In this document: positions 11,246 to 22,933 of the stretch, in pieces
Layout: every line of letters starts with the position of its first letter
Position numbering within the stretch: position 1 is the stretch's first letter
Source of the DNA: Powellomyces hirtus
Lineage: Eukaryota > Chytridiomycota > Chytridiomycetes > Spizellomycetales > Powellomycetaceae
Direction: 5' to 3'
Length of the DNA stretch: 64,000 nucleotides
NCBI GenBank assembly: GCA_025526995.1
Contig: JAHLKG010000004.1
Span: 124,001 to 188,000, forward strand
The notes under the pieces: generated by a model
What the model saw: only the letters and a program-made list of their open reading frames with translations
What the model was told of the DNA's origin: nothing
Database searches by the model: none
Program-made: the position numbers and the translations under genes

Positions 11246-12032
11246 ATGGGCGCCCAAAGTTCCAAAGCCGCCCGGCGGTTCCCGACCCGCCCGCCCGCTC
11301 CCTCTCCCTCCTCGGCTCCCCCACCACCACCCTCACCCTCCGCCGCCGCCGCACCTCTCCCGCAAGCATCTCAACTCCCGCCCCAGCAGCAGCCCATACC
11401 ACCCCCCCACAGCGGCGCTGCGGGAGGCGTGAATGACGGTGGTGGAGAGGCGGACCCGCGTGCGGAACATATGCGGTTGTTGGAGCATTTTAATCGCATG
11501 GCGTTTGATGTGCATTCGTTTCCGAAACGCGAGTATAGAAAGGTACGTGCGGAAGAGAGATGTGGGTGTCGATTTATGTGACGTTTGTTTCTGGGTTTTT
11601 TTGTTTGTTTGTTTTGTTTTCCCAGTAATTATTCATTCATCCATCAATTAACATGTATGCAAACACCTCAATCTCTAGGACAATGAGATGCTCGGGATCC
11701 TCGCTAGCCGGTCGCAAAAGCATGCCGAAGATGCGTACACATCCAGCGAGCGGTCCTCGCGGCACCTCGCATCCTCCTCGCGGCGGATCCCGGCGTCCGA
11801 GCTCGAGACTCTGTTTGGCGTCCGTCGCTCGGCCGGCATGACGGCGGCGCAGCTGGGCGACCGGTTTGGCGTGGATGAGACGGTGGTCGCGACGCTGCTG
11901 ACACATTTCAATACCCCCGAAGCCCGCGGTGGCGCCGGTGCGGGAGGCAGCGAGAAGATGGACGGCGTGTGGGTGGATAATATGGTCGCATATAGGATGC
12001 AGGAGGCGAAAGACGCTCGGTCCGCCATCTAA
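11246..12032 (+). CDS. Small protein with N-myristoylation motif, unknown function
   Basis: Two exons (11246-11542, 11679-12032) encode 216 residues. It starts MGAQSSKAARR, a good N-myristoylation context with Gly2, Ser6 and basic residues, then a Pro/Ala/Ser-rich linker. The second exon is helical, and SELETLFGVRRSAGMTAAQL followed by RFGVDETVVATLLTHFNTP looks like a helix-turn-helix unit. It resembles fungal hypothetical proteins starting MGxxxSK with a similar C-terminal unit, but I cannot name a characterised family. It is divergently placed to VPS24 with about 200 bp between start codons, so shared promoter elements are possible. Membrane association through myristate is inferred. Confidence 0.72.
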
Positions 12033-12347
12033 AGCTCCAGCAGCAGCAAAATACATCTGCACAACCCATCTTCTGTCGCTTTGATGTCTGACCCCACAAT
12101 ATTGATATATATGTATATACAATTTCTCTGCATACCATGTAGTCCTCCGTCGCTACTGGCCATTCTCCCTCCCTCCCTCCGTCCCCGTTGTTGCAAAGCA
12201 GGTCAGTTTCAGAGTGCAGTGCGCTGCTCGGCTGCTCCGTTCCATTTTAAGCAGAGGCGCGAAAACACGAACACGCTCCTCTACCACGCGTATAAAGTCC
12301 AAACTCCCCTCGCCCAGCACCGATTCACAAAAAATCTCCCACCCACA
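12033..12347. other. Intergenic with TATA element upstream of NPHP1
   Basis: About 315 bp. TATAAAGT at 12291-12298 lies 50 bp upstream of the next ATG, and (CTCC)n repeats sit at 12165-12185. No gene seen. Confidence 0.55.
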
Positions 12348-13559
12348 ATGCTCAAAAAAGAAACCCACCACCCCCCTCCATCCTCACCCATCCGCCCGCA
12401 CGCGCACCCGCAGAGCCCAGCCGCGTTCTCCCCCGCATGGGCGCTGTACGACTACACGGGCGCGGGTCCCGAGGAATTGAGTTTTCGCTCCGGAGCCGTG
12501 TTTGACGTGGTGCAGAGAGAGAATCGTGATTGGTGGTATGTACTAGTATATATTATAGTATACTATACTACACTCTATTACGGTTGCGAGATATCACACA
12601 TGTTGAGAAAAGAAGGGCTAGGCTGGCTACGTGAGAGTTTTGGGTGTACGTGGGGGATCTTAACTTTTTTCGCATATTTCGACGCGCGCTCAGGTATGTC
12701 CGCTGTCGCGACGGGACCCGTGGTGAAGGGTTCGTCCCTACGACGTACGTGACCGACGACGCTGCGCGAGCTGCGGTTCTGGCGCCGCTGCCACTCGGTG
12801 AGGAGACGAGTCGAGAGGTTGGCCACGATGCGGACCAGAGGGGGGTTGAGAATGAGAGTTGTGAGGGCGCGTACGCGAGGTCGGACGAGGATGATGAGGA
12901 TCGTTTGGATGAGGATGAGGATGAGGAGGGGTGGGGCGGGGATGAGGAGGGAAGCGGGGATGGAGGTGTTGCTGAACGGACACAAAGTGGGTGCGTGTGT
13001 GCGGTGTTGAACAGCGGGTTGGTTGGAGGCGCGCAAGGTTCTAACCGAGATGGGGGGCGGTTGTTTTGTTTTGTGGCGTAACCCCGCAGAACCCCGCATA
13101 CGAGAGCGAGACGAAAGCGACGACGACGACCACGGCGACGACGACACCACCCTCCCGGTATCCCACCCAGCCCACCGCAGATCCAGCATCACGTCCTCTT
13201 CGGCCCCCAGCCGGCCGCGCGAGCGGGGCCGCGAGCGTGATCGGCATCCCCATCGGCACCATCACCACCATCACTCAACTCCTAACCGCCAACCCTCCAA
13301 AACCGAATCCGATTTCTCTTTACCCCGTCGCCGCTCGTCACGCAAACCCCTCACCACGCCCGACGCCGCACTCGCACTCGACGGGTTCGCCGGCGGCCCG
13401 CTGCCCGCCGGATTCCGTGTCTCGACCCTCGCGACCACGCAGGCCGCGGGAACGGGGACACTTGCGGATTCGATTGCTCCGAAACTTTCCCATGATGCGT
13501 TGGAGTTTAGAGATCTGACGTGGGACGCTAAAAAAAACATGGTGTGTGTGTATTGTGTG

Positions 13560-13594
<35 letters not shown>

Positions 13595-15344
13595 GATGTC
13601 AAAACATGCCCCCCCCCCCGCTACTCTACTTCTACGCACTCATCAAGATCGCTCACTCACTCGTTCCCTCGCTCGCTCGCTCGCTAGATTCGTGAACGCC
13701 CCACGGCGCTCACAATCGGCCTCACCCTCCTCTCCGCGCGGCGCATCCCGCTGCCCGGCGACCACATCCACATTCTCGGGCGGGTGGTCCGCATGGCCTT
13801 ATTCGACGGGACGGCCATCATGGGCAATCTCCATGCAGTACCGGCAACGTGGAACCCGGACGTTGCGAGTGAGTGGAGATTTTGTGTAAAGGTAAAATAG
13901 AGAACATTTGCAAGCCAAAAAATAATAAACGGCTGGGTGAGGGTCATTGCGAGGGTGTTGATGACTTTTTTTTTCTTTTTTTTTTCCTTGGACATTTTTG
14001 GAAAGGCGTCCATCTTGTTCCCTAAGGACGACCCCCAACCCTGTTTCCTCCGCGCAGGCGACATTGACTCGAACCTCTCGCTTCTCTTTGAGCTGTGTCT
14101 GGTTGTCAGAGATCCACGGGGCAAAAGCGGTACAGTGGACAAAATAAAACCCCCCTCGACCCGGGGCGTCCCCTGAATCTGTTCCCCACCTCTGATTTTT
14201 GGTTTTTGCTTTTTCTCTCTTCAGACACACGCGCCGAACTGAGTTGCGGATGGGGCTGCCTCCCCCTCATGACGGCGCAGGGCGCGCCGCTCGACAACCG
14301 CGCGTATGAAATTGCCTTAAGCGGCGGAACCCCGTTTGAGCGCAATGTGCCCTTGCAGACAGATATGTCCAAGCAAGGTACGGTATAGACATAAAGAGGA
14401 GGTGGGGGGGAGTCAGATAGGTAGAGAGGCGTTCTGACGGGTCCTCTCTTTTGGTTGTGGCTTTTCTTGATTGTAGGGTTTATTGAAGGCATCGTCCACC
14501 CGAACCGCCACCCGCGCCTCAACGTCAAAGTCTGGCGGCTGTCCCGGTCCCAAACCCGACGCACAAAGTAAGGCGCTTCCAAAAAAAAAAATAATAATAA
14601 AAAATAACAAGATTCAAACCCCGCCACCACCCCCCATTCTCTAACCCCCTCTTTTGTCCCCCCCCCCCGCGCGCAGCCAACTCCCCACCCCGCTCCTCTG
14701 CTCCCTCCTCGCGCTCCCGCTCCTCACCCAGCACCGGCACCTCCTCGCACACACGCTGCACTCGCACCGCGCATCCTCGCGGCTCCCGGGTACCGCCTCC
14801 CCCGCGCTGACCACGTTCCCGATCCTCGTCTCGGACGCCGACCTGCTCCGCATCCTGCGCACCGCGTGGGACCGCGCGCGGCAGACCATGACTCGCGCCG
14901 AACGACGCGACCCGACCCGCGTGAGACACCTCTGGATCGCGTGTGTGGCGGATGTGGCCCCCATCGCGGCCGTCAAGGAGGTCGGACCGTGTGCCCTTGG
15001 GTGCGAGGTGCTGGAACAGGTAGGTACATCCCCTCTTTTTGGTCTAATCGAGCATTCCGTTCATTCAACCCTTACAACCCACCCCCCCCAACCCAACTCG
15101 TTTATTTTTTTTTTTTTTTCTTGTTTTTGGTTTTACGCTCCCGCGCCCCCAGGTCCGCCACCACCACCTCCTCCGGATCCGCCAAGCCGGCGCGCTCGAA
15201 TCGTTTGCGGGGAGCGTGCCCACCACCCCCACCACCACCACCCACTATCCCTTCTCGATGCGGCCGTTCAGCGTGCAGGACGAGGTCAGGTTTAGTTTTC
15301 TGGCAGCGGCGGGACAAGCCGAGAGTTGTGAGAAAGAGGGATGA
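12348..15344 (+). CDS. NPHP1: Nephrocystin-1 homologue (SH3 plus nephrocystin homology domain)
   Basis: Nine exons (12348-12535, 12694-12986, 13090-13541, 13688-13891, 14006-14129, 14225-14377, 14477-14567, 14677-15019, 15153-15344) give 679 residues; human NPHP1 has about 730. An SH3 domain at ~32-90 shows ALYDYTG, DWWYV and EGFVPTTYV. A strongly acidic and then basic, His-rich linker follows. The nephrocystin homology region has LFELCLVV, ELSCGWGCLPL, YEIALSGGTPFERNV and NVKVWRLSR, close to the animal protein. Animal NPHP1 also has an N-terminal coiled coil, absent here. In animals and algae NPHP proteins form part of the ciliary transition zone, so a role at the zoospore flagellum base is inferred. 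The exon-5 acceptor (GGAAAG) was chosen because it restores the conserved CFLRAGDIDSNLS block. Confidence 0.88.
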
Positions 15345-15656
15345 TATGCCCACATCCGCGACCCCCCGCTAGTGAACACAAAAATACAGAGAAGGATTTG
15401 AGAAAACAGGAGGGAGCAATGAGTTGGGCCACCCCCCAACCCTGGGTTTTGTGGTTTTTTTCTGTGCAAACTATCTTGTTTTCAAAGTACCCAACCATTA
15501 GGGGCGGGTCCAAGATAAAAACAGTCCAACAATCCACATCAAGCCATCCATCCACTCACTCGCCGTTCGACAAAGAAAAAAACACAATAATACAAAACAG
15601 ACTATCATGATATTAAAAAAAAACCCCCCGCCCGCCAATCCCAACACTCGTCCTTC
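15345..15656. other. Convergent intergenic spacer
   Basis: About 310 bp between two 3' ends (NPHP1 and TFIIF alpha). A-rich, probably UTR and polyadenylation sequence; no gene seen. Confidence 0.55.
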
Positions 15657-18609
15657 CTACACCGGAAGCGTCGGCGGCGGCGGTGGCGACGGTAACGGCT
15701 CTTTCAACGTGACCACAATCGCTTTGCCGGGTCCCTGCGGGGTGACTTTACACAAGTTGCGGATCAGGGGTGCCACCATGGTTCGGAGATCCGTCATGGG
15801 CCGCGGGCCCGCGACTTTCTGCACTTCGCTGAGGAGTTCCTTGAGATCCATTTGCTCTTTTTGGCTGTTGCGGAAGGCGGCCGTGATGTCGTTGTTCGTA
15901 AGGGGTCCTAAAAGGATAGTTGTTGGTGTTTTTTTTTTGGATGTGAGTGGGTGTGTGTGTTTTTGTGGGTTTGTGCCGTTTGAGGAGCGCCCTTGTCCCC
16001 TCCCCAACCTCCAAAAACAAGGAAACGTCCCGTCAAAAATTCCCAAAATCTGAAGCCACGACTGAGAACGAGATACTGAAAAAAAACAAAACGTAGGGCG
16101 AAAAAAGCGGAACACCAAACGACGCAAAAACTGACAAAGGCCAAAAGGCGCGAAAAATCGAGGGGGATCGAGAAAAAAGAAAAAGAAAAACATAACGGAA
16201 GGCGAAAAACGCCCCACTTCATGCCGAACGTCGTGCTTTGTTGCGCGGGTACTCACTATGTCCAGCTGCAGGTGCCGCGGCGCCCGTTCGGGGGCTGCTC
16301 TGCGGTGTTTTCCTCTTCTTGCTTGTTCCAGTGGAATCAGCCGGTGCTTTGCGTTTGCCGCTCGAGGCGCCCGTGGACAAAGGTGTGCTCCGGCCGGCGG
16401 ATTGTGAGGATGCTTGACCCATGGCCGAACCTTCGTGCCTTGGAGTGACGCGCGGGCTCGAGCTGGACCCCTTGGGACGTCCAATGGGCGCTTTGGCGCG
16501 GATGGAAGGTGGTCGCCCGGCGCCGTCCGGGTGCGGTGGACTGGCGGCACGTCCGGAAAGGTGCTTGAGGAGTTCGGTGGCGGAGCCGGTGGAAATGGGT
16601 CGGATGTCTGTTCGCGCCTTCTACATGATGTGACAGACAATGACAATATATCTTGAGACTCTGCAATGAAACAGCGCCGTGGTCCAGATAACATATAAAC
16701 AGGCTTTTCCATACCTTATCAGCCTTCTCATCGTCGGAACCCGGGCCTTTCCTCTTTTTGCCCAGCTTAGAGCCTCCCATTGGGCTGACCCCTGAAGGCG
16801 GAGATGTGCTGCCGGCACGACCCAGCGGGCTTGACGCCTTGCCTAGATTTCCCGGGTGTTTGGGAGAAGGACCCTGCGGCCTCTTTCGACCAATCTGTGC
16901 AGAATACTCGGGCGAGGACATGGCGGGTGACACGTTTCCTTGCCCTTTGAGGAGTTGTGTGGCTTTTCCGGGGGCGATTCCGTGAATCTCGCCTTCTTTT
17001 CGTTTCAGTCCCGGCTCAACCTTCACTTCGGGAAGCTCAGGTGGTGTGTCATCATCCTCACTATCCTCCTGAAAAGTAAATCGAGGTGTCAATGCAGGAT
17101 ATCGTTAGCAGGCAAAAAAGTGTCTTTCATATACGGACAACGTCGCTGATGTACGGGTTCTCTTCCTCCGACTGGTGGATCTCATCTGCTTGATCAGTTT
17201 TCTTCAAAGCCCGTTTCAATTTCTGATATCGCCGACAGGGAGCGGAATCAGCAAACGAGCAAACCACAACCAATTGAAAGTCCATTATTGCTTTGCCGCA
17301 CCTTTCCAACGGCCAATTCAGCCTTTGATCGTTGCTTTTCCTCGCGTTCTTCCTCGTCCACATCTTCATCATCCAGAAAGCCTGATCGTTTGCCAAGACT
17401 GCCATACTGCCGGTTTCTAGCTTCCTTTTCATCTTCCTCGTCTTCCATTCCAAACCGAATGTCTTCGTCATCGGCGAATTCTTCCTCAAAGTCCATCTCG
17501 GCCGCATCGTCGTCTTTACGGTCGCGCGCATCTCGGCCGCGTCTCTGCGGTTCCCTATTATGATGGGTCGTCAGAATATCCCGCGTAAGGATATGCAAAC
17601 CGAGGTATTGAACGTACTGCACTCCAAGTAGCTTTTGCATGTACGCCTTTTCTTCCTTTGGCTCTGTTTCAGCGCCTTCCACCTTCACGGAGGCTTCCGC
17701 TTCCTACAGTCTGCATATCAGAAACCAACCATAGCCTCAGACAGCTTGGAAGCAACAAACTCACAGTTTTGGGTTTTTTGTGCATGACCCATGTGTCGAG
17801 CCGCTTCCGTGACTGCTTCTTCATCATTTCCGCAGCCTCTTCGGCAGACAGGGTTCGATACTTTGGCTTGGGTTGAAACTTGTACCATTTGGCCACGGGA
17901 ATCGCCTTGAGTTGGTCTCCCTGTGGATGACACGCGAGCCACATTCAGCGAATGACCATGCAAACACTTTGCCCAGTGATAGGAGTTGCAGCTGCTGTTC
18001 TTCTCGCGCACATGACGCATCCCGAATGCGTCATTTGTTCCAGTCATTCACCCCCCATTTGTCCCATTTTTCTCTCCAGCTTTCGTCCCTTACCTGTACG
18101 GCGAACAGCATGTACGAATCATCTTGCCCGTGCAATTCACCAGTGTATTGGGTCGTCGACTCAAAATCAGAGAGGAGATAAGGATACTTGTCGGGATCCC
18201 TCACATAGCGTCTCTGCTGGGGACCATCCGGGTTGTCATCGGCGGTTGGATCTCTCGATAGCGTGTAAATTTTCGTTTTTTTTTGAAACCGCTTTTGGCG
18301 GTTTCGCACTGCATTTCCCCACGGCGCAACCGTCGTCGTGTCCAGCTTTTCCTTGCCGTCGGCGGCTTTACCGTCTGCGCCTTCGGTTTTGGCAGCGTCC
18401 CCTCCTTCATCGGCTTCGGCGGGCTCTTCCCTTCGGCGCCGGGGTTCGGGCTTCTCCCGCACCATCCGAATGGGGGCGACCATCTTCTTGAGGTCAAACT
18501 TTTCGTCGGCAACTCGCATGACATTGTGGGTCAATGGAGGTTGCGGTGTAGCTGCTACTAGAGAGTAGCTCTTGCTGGCCCCATCTGCACTTGGGCTGAA
18601 TGGGTCCAT
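15657..18609 (-). CDS. TFG1: Transcription factor IIF alpha subunit (RAP74/Tfg1)
   Basis: Seven exons (18609-18094, 17920-17765, 17703-17302, 17222-17139, 17068-16715, 16620-16257, 15907-15657) give 708 residues, near yeast Tfg1 (735). The N-terminal dimerisation module is clear: APWGNAVRNRQKRFQKKTKI, YPYLLSDFESTTQYTGELHG, YMLFAVQ, VAKWYKFQPKPKYRTLS. A charged middle (EMDFEEEFADDEDIRFG) and a Lys/Ser/Pro-rich linker follow. The C-terminal winged helix (LTNNDITAAF, MDLKELLSEV, MVAPLIRNLCKV) is the FCP1-binding module in homologues. It acts with TFIIF beta on RNA polymerase II at initiation. The donor of exon 4 (near 17138, GTCCGT or GTTGTC) is the weakest junction. Confidence 0.92.
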
Positions 18610-19239
18610 TGTGACAATATGCAAATTAAACTGAGATTGGTTGGGCAAGGAGCGAGAAAGCTGTCAATCAAAATGTCCGACGCGCAGGTCGATTTACGTT
18701 TGACCTTCACACATACTGCTCCGCCAAACGTCAGATTTTCAGAGGCAACATCAGCATGATGAGGTAAAGTAGCTTTGCGGGCACCTTCAGTCCATCATTC
18801 CAATGCCATGTAGCAGCACATTGTCTCTCGACTGCAAGAAGTTTCCGATTTGCCGTCCACTATGAGCGACTTATCACAGTAACATTGAAGCCACTGGCGG
18901 ATTGATGGAACTTTCGCATATTATGGCATACTATGAGATGACTGATAATTTGCGCAACAAACTCAATTTGTCAATTCAACATAACATTCATTACAACATT
19001 GGTCTTTCGGTCTTTCGGTCTTTCTGTGTGTCATTAGGCGACGAAGAAGAAGCAGTTAGAAGATCGCTGCGACTTTCTCTACTGACGTGGACTATAGCAC
19101 GTGACCAGACCGACTGCGCAGTTACTTTCCAGACTGCGCAGTCGGTCTGGTGAGAGAGGAGAGTGAACTCGAAATTCGCAGTTTGGACCATCAATCGCTT
19201 TACTGATATCGTTGACCACACATATACACTGCCATAGAC
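18610..19239. promoter_or_regulatory. Divergent promoter region TFIIF alpha / SART1
   Basis: About 630 bp separate the two start codons. It contains three tandem GGTCTTTC units (19002-19024) and a perfect inverted repeat (19105-19150). No gene is supportable. No TATA box is evident, as in the other divergent housekeeping promoters here. Confidence 0.6.
19105..19150. repeat. Perfect 18-bp inverted repeat, 10-bp loop
   Basis: The arm CCAGACCGACTGCGCAGT (19105-19122) is matched exactly by its reverse complement at 19133-19150. Each arm also contains the internal palindrome CTGCGCAG. It lies about 90 bp upstream of the SART1 start codon. Confidence 0.95.
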
Positions 19240-22012
19240 ATGGCCCACGATGGTAAGTTTCGGTGGGTTTTTTGACAAACTTACTGTGTCGACCGACTTC
19301 TTATCAACAAGCGTATGGAATCTTTTAGACCAGGATCTCGACGGACAGGCCGAGGTGTCTATGACAATCGAACAGACCAATGCTCTCCGCATCAGCTTGG
19401 GGATGAAGCCCTTGACCGAGGGGAAGTCTACCGAGAAGCAGCAAGAAGCTGAGGAGAATTTTGCCAAGCACAAGGATGAGCTTGCAAAGAAGGCCGCGCG
19501 AAAGGACCTGATTGACACGTTGGCCAAGGAGAAGGCCAAAGCACAGAGAAACGTTGTTCTCGAAGGCCCGACACTGGGTGCTGCATCCGACGAGGAGGAT
19601 GAGACAGGGGATTCGCTTGCTTGGGTGAAGCGGCAGCGCGAAAAGGACGAGAAACGCAAGCTAAAGGTCAAGAAGAAGGCGGCATTGTTGGCGAGAAAGA
19701 AAGAGTTGGAGTTGACGGAGATGGACCAGGCAGCCACGTCTGCATACAAAGCGTCGGATCTGAAAGGATTGCGGGTAGATCACGATTTGGAGGATGTTAT
19801 GGCGGGTGGGGAATCGATATTGACGCTGAAAGATTCAACCATTGCGGAGCTGGAAGAGGAGGGTGATGTCCTGCAGAGCGTACAGCTGGCCGACAGCGAA
19901 CGCAACCGGAAAAACATGGACAACAAAAAGAAGAAGGGGGCTTACAATGTTTACGACGATGACGAGTTTGGGAATGTCGGAACCAAGCGAAACATTCTGT
20001 CCCAGTACGACGAAGAGATCGATGGCCCGCAAAAGAGTGGATTTGTCATCAACGAGGAGGGGGCGGTGGATCTGGAACAGCAACGGAAAGACGTGTCGGA
20101 GCAAATGCGAGCAAATGCGATTGCCCTCACCTACGATAAGGCCCAGGAGATCAAAGATTACTATACCCAGGAAGAAATGGTCGCATTCAAAAAGCCGAAA
20201 AAGAAACGAAAACCGAGACGAGATCGGGAGGGAGTTATCGAGGGCGCAGCGGACGAACAGCAAAGCGGGAGCGCGGGACGCGACCATGGATCTCGCCGGA
20301 GACGCGCAGTACTGGATGAGGACGAGGACGCCATGGACGTTGATAGCCCGGCGGACCAAGTCAATGAGTCTTCTGTGCAGTCCAAGACCATCAATTACAG
20401 CATGAGCAATCGCAACACCAACACAGACAACGTCAATTTCGTCGATGATGATGATCTGCAAAGTGCGTTAGCACGGACGCGGAGGTTGCAATTGCAAAAG
20501 CGAAGCAAAACAGACGTGGAAGATATGGCCAAAGGTAATGACCCATTTGATAGGCCACATTTTTCTGATGCTGCAGTATGGTTGCTAACACGATATGCAC
20601 AGCCGCTCTTCAGATACGAGATGACGATACGTTACCCGAGGGCGCCGTGGTCCTTTCTGCAACCTCGGAGTTTGTTCGAAATCTCGCAACTGCACCAACT
20701 CCCAAAGCTCTCGAGCCACCGCGGCCGAATCGTCCAGCGCTGCCCAAGGACGAATCAGCACCACCAAAAGTTGACGCAATGGATGTGGACGAAGCGCCGA
20801 CCGAAGAGCGGGGTGGATGGGACATGGATGAGGCTGTGGATGAAGAGCCACATGAGAAGAGTACTATGAAGGCGGAGGGTGACGACAAATCGGACGATGG
20901 CGAGTTCATGGTATGCTTTCTTTCCGTTTTGCTCTATCTGCATGATCATACGTAGTGTATGCTCACCCTTCCTCTTTTACGTACCAGCCTGCTCCCATTG
21001 AAGAAGAACCTCTGATTGGAGCTGGTCTCGCATCCACACTAGCGCTCCTCACCCAAAAAGGTTTTGTCGAAAAAGCCAGCCCGGAAGAAGTCGAACGCCT
21101 CCGGAAACAAAACGAAAAGCGAACCTGGTTAGCCGAACAAAAAAAGCTCGAAAAGATCCGCGAAATGCAGCGTCTAAAAGAAAAGGAACTCAAACGCGAA
21201 AAAAACAAACAACAACAAGGCAAAGGCCAACAGCAACAACACCGCGACGAACACGACTGGTACCGCGAGGAACAGGAAGCCCGCTACGCCGAACGAGAAC
21301 GCGCGCGGGAAACAGAAGAACGGTTCAAAAAATATATTCCGGACGTTAATCTCGAATACCATGACGAGTATGGCCGCAAGTTGAACCAGAAGGAAGCGTT
21401 CAGACAGCTCAGTCATAAGTTCCATGGGAAGACCAGTGGGAAAATGAAGACGGAGCGAAGACTGAGGAAAATTGAGGATGAGCTCAAGATGGAGAAGATG
21501 AGCAGTAATGATACACCGTTGGGAACTGCCGGGGCATTGGTCGAGCGCACCAGAGCAGCCGGGGCGGCACATGTAGTCCTCAGTGTGGGAAATCGAAGGT
21601 ATGTCTTCTGCTGTTTTCTTTTCCTCGATACGCCATCTTAGCTGCATGGTCTCATGAAGCTTTTCTTCTCTTCAGCGCCCTCCCCACCGACGTCTCCTTT
21701 GCCAGCATCAAACCTAACAAACCAATCACAAAACCCACCCCGCGCCCGCACGTCACCACCACCACCGTCATCGACACGGACCGTAACGTCAACACCTTCA
21801 ACCGCGAAAAGGTTACGTTTGGTCTGGGAGGCTCCGTCGCGGCTGCTGCTGCGCCGATAGCGAATAAACCCGTTGCGTCACAATCACCATCATCACGCCC
21901 ATCATCACCACAATCATCATCAGCGTTTCAACCTGTAACAGCTACGACCTTCCCCGCGAAACGGAAGACGGATATGGAGGATGGGAGGGAAACTAAGAAG
22001 TCGAGAACGTAG
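19240..22012 (+). CDS. SART1: SART1/Snu66, U4/U6.U5 tri-snRNP protein
   Basis: Exons 19240-19252, 19329-20534, 20603-20910, 20988-21598 and 21676-22012 encode 824 residues (human SART1 is 800). The first coding exon has only 13 nt. SART1 features in order are SLGMKPL, LAWVKRQREKDEKRK, LKGLRVDHDLEDVMAGGESI, LTLKDSTIAELEEEGDVLQ, KKKGAYNVYDDDEFG and RNILSQYDEEI. The C-terminal block has GLASTLALLTQKGFVE, NLEYHDEYGRKLNQKEAFRQ and LSHKFHGKTSGKMKTE. The protein is needed for tri-snRNP assembly and spliceosome activation, and binds Hub1 in yeasts. The N terminus resembles the start of Hub1-interaction elements (RISLGMKPL), though HIND motifs were not confirmed. Long charged helices dominate. Confidence 0.94.
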
Positions 22013-22145
22013 GGCTTGGGAAAATGTTGAGCCTGTAATAATTATGTTACTCGCCATCAGCACGCCCCGCCCTTTGTGTACCCTTACTGTACCCAATACT
22101 TGACCCTCCCCATGCTCCTTTTGTGTCTTCCCCTCCCTCCCGCGC

Positions 22146-22172
22146 AGGGTTAGGGTTAGGGTTAGGGTTAGG
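22146..22172 (+). repeat. Interstitial telomere-like repeat (TTAGGG)4
   Basis: The sequence reads A then (GGGTTA)x4 then GG, perfect over 27 bp. The unit equals the vertebrate/fungal telomere repeat. It lies between the SART1 stop and the next promoter. Confidence 0.95.
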
Positions 22173-22703
22173 AGTTATGGCTTGCGGCTTTCAACTAAAA
22201 ACGCCAAATATACTCACTCAACTGCGATGTATTTCCAAGGATTGCCTATGTGGTGTTACAATGCTTCCCTTGTTGATCTTCTGTTAGCTTGTACACGTAG
22301 AGGCTTGAGTCATGCACACGTGAGGGCCTCGGAAGGGGGTTGTGTTGTGTGTGTGCTGACGGAATATTCCAATGAATCGGTTTTTGATGTTCTTTTCATT
22401 ACACACGCCGCTCTGGGCTGTTCCGCCTCCCCCTTCTTTGGGCGCGAAATACGCTGCGCAATTCAAAGTCCAAAATCAAGGGAAACGCGTCGCGTTCTTT
22501 TTACCTAAGCGTTCTAAACTAAACCATCGACGCGCAGAACGTGCTGCGAAAGGAAGGATTTATCCCACGACCTTCTTTCCCTTCTTTTGCTCCGTGGCAA
22601 AGCTGTGCACTTGCTGCTTGAGTCGCGCCGCCCCCCACGCCTTCGAAGTCCCAAAAGCTTCTCTGTGCGCACGCGTGCAGGATCAGACTGTTTTTTCCTG
22701 GTG

Positions 22704-22711
22704 TATAAAAG
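22704..22711 (+). promoter_or_regulatory. TATA box for secreted protein gene at 22934
   Basis: TATAAAAG, 223 bp before the ATG. A second AT-rich element (TATATATATATAT) lies at about 22757, so the exact core promoter is uncertain. Confidence 0.55.
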
Positions 22712-22933
22712 ACCGAGAGGTGGGCTGGGTGCGCCCTCGCTCCCTTTCTTCACTCTATATATATATATACCCCGCGCAGGCGCTTTTGGCTAGTTTGGAC
22801 CAGCACTACAGCCAGCACAGAATAAAGCGTCTCTCACATAGCCTACACACCACTCATACACAACGACTCTCAAATCACTACAACACACGTTCACACCCCA
22901 CCACACCACACACGTCAATCACACCCACCAACA

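Larger units (their letters stand above)
22013..22933. promoter_or_regulatory. Intergenic region with telomere-like tract and TATA promoter
   Basis: It contains four TTAGGG-type units at 22147-22170, TATAAAAG at 22704-22711, a TA repeat at 22756-22769, and a C/A-rich leader running to the ATG of the secreted protein at 22934. The open frame crossing this interval is leader sequence, not a gene. Confidence 0.65.

Noticed and set aside
18991..19749. 252-residue minus-strand frame
   Set aside because: Antisense to SART1 exon 2 and through the promoter hairpin; Ser-rich shadow.
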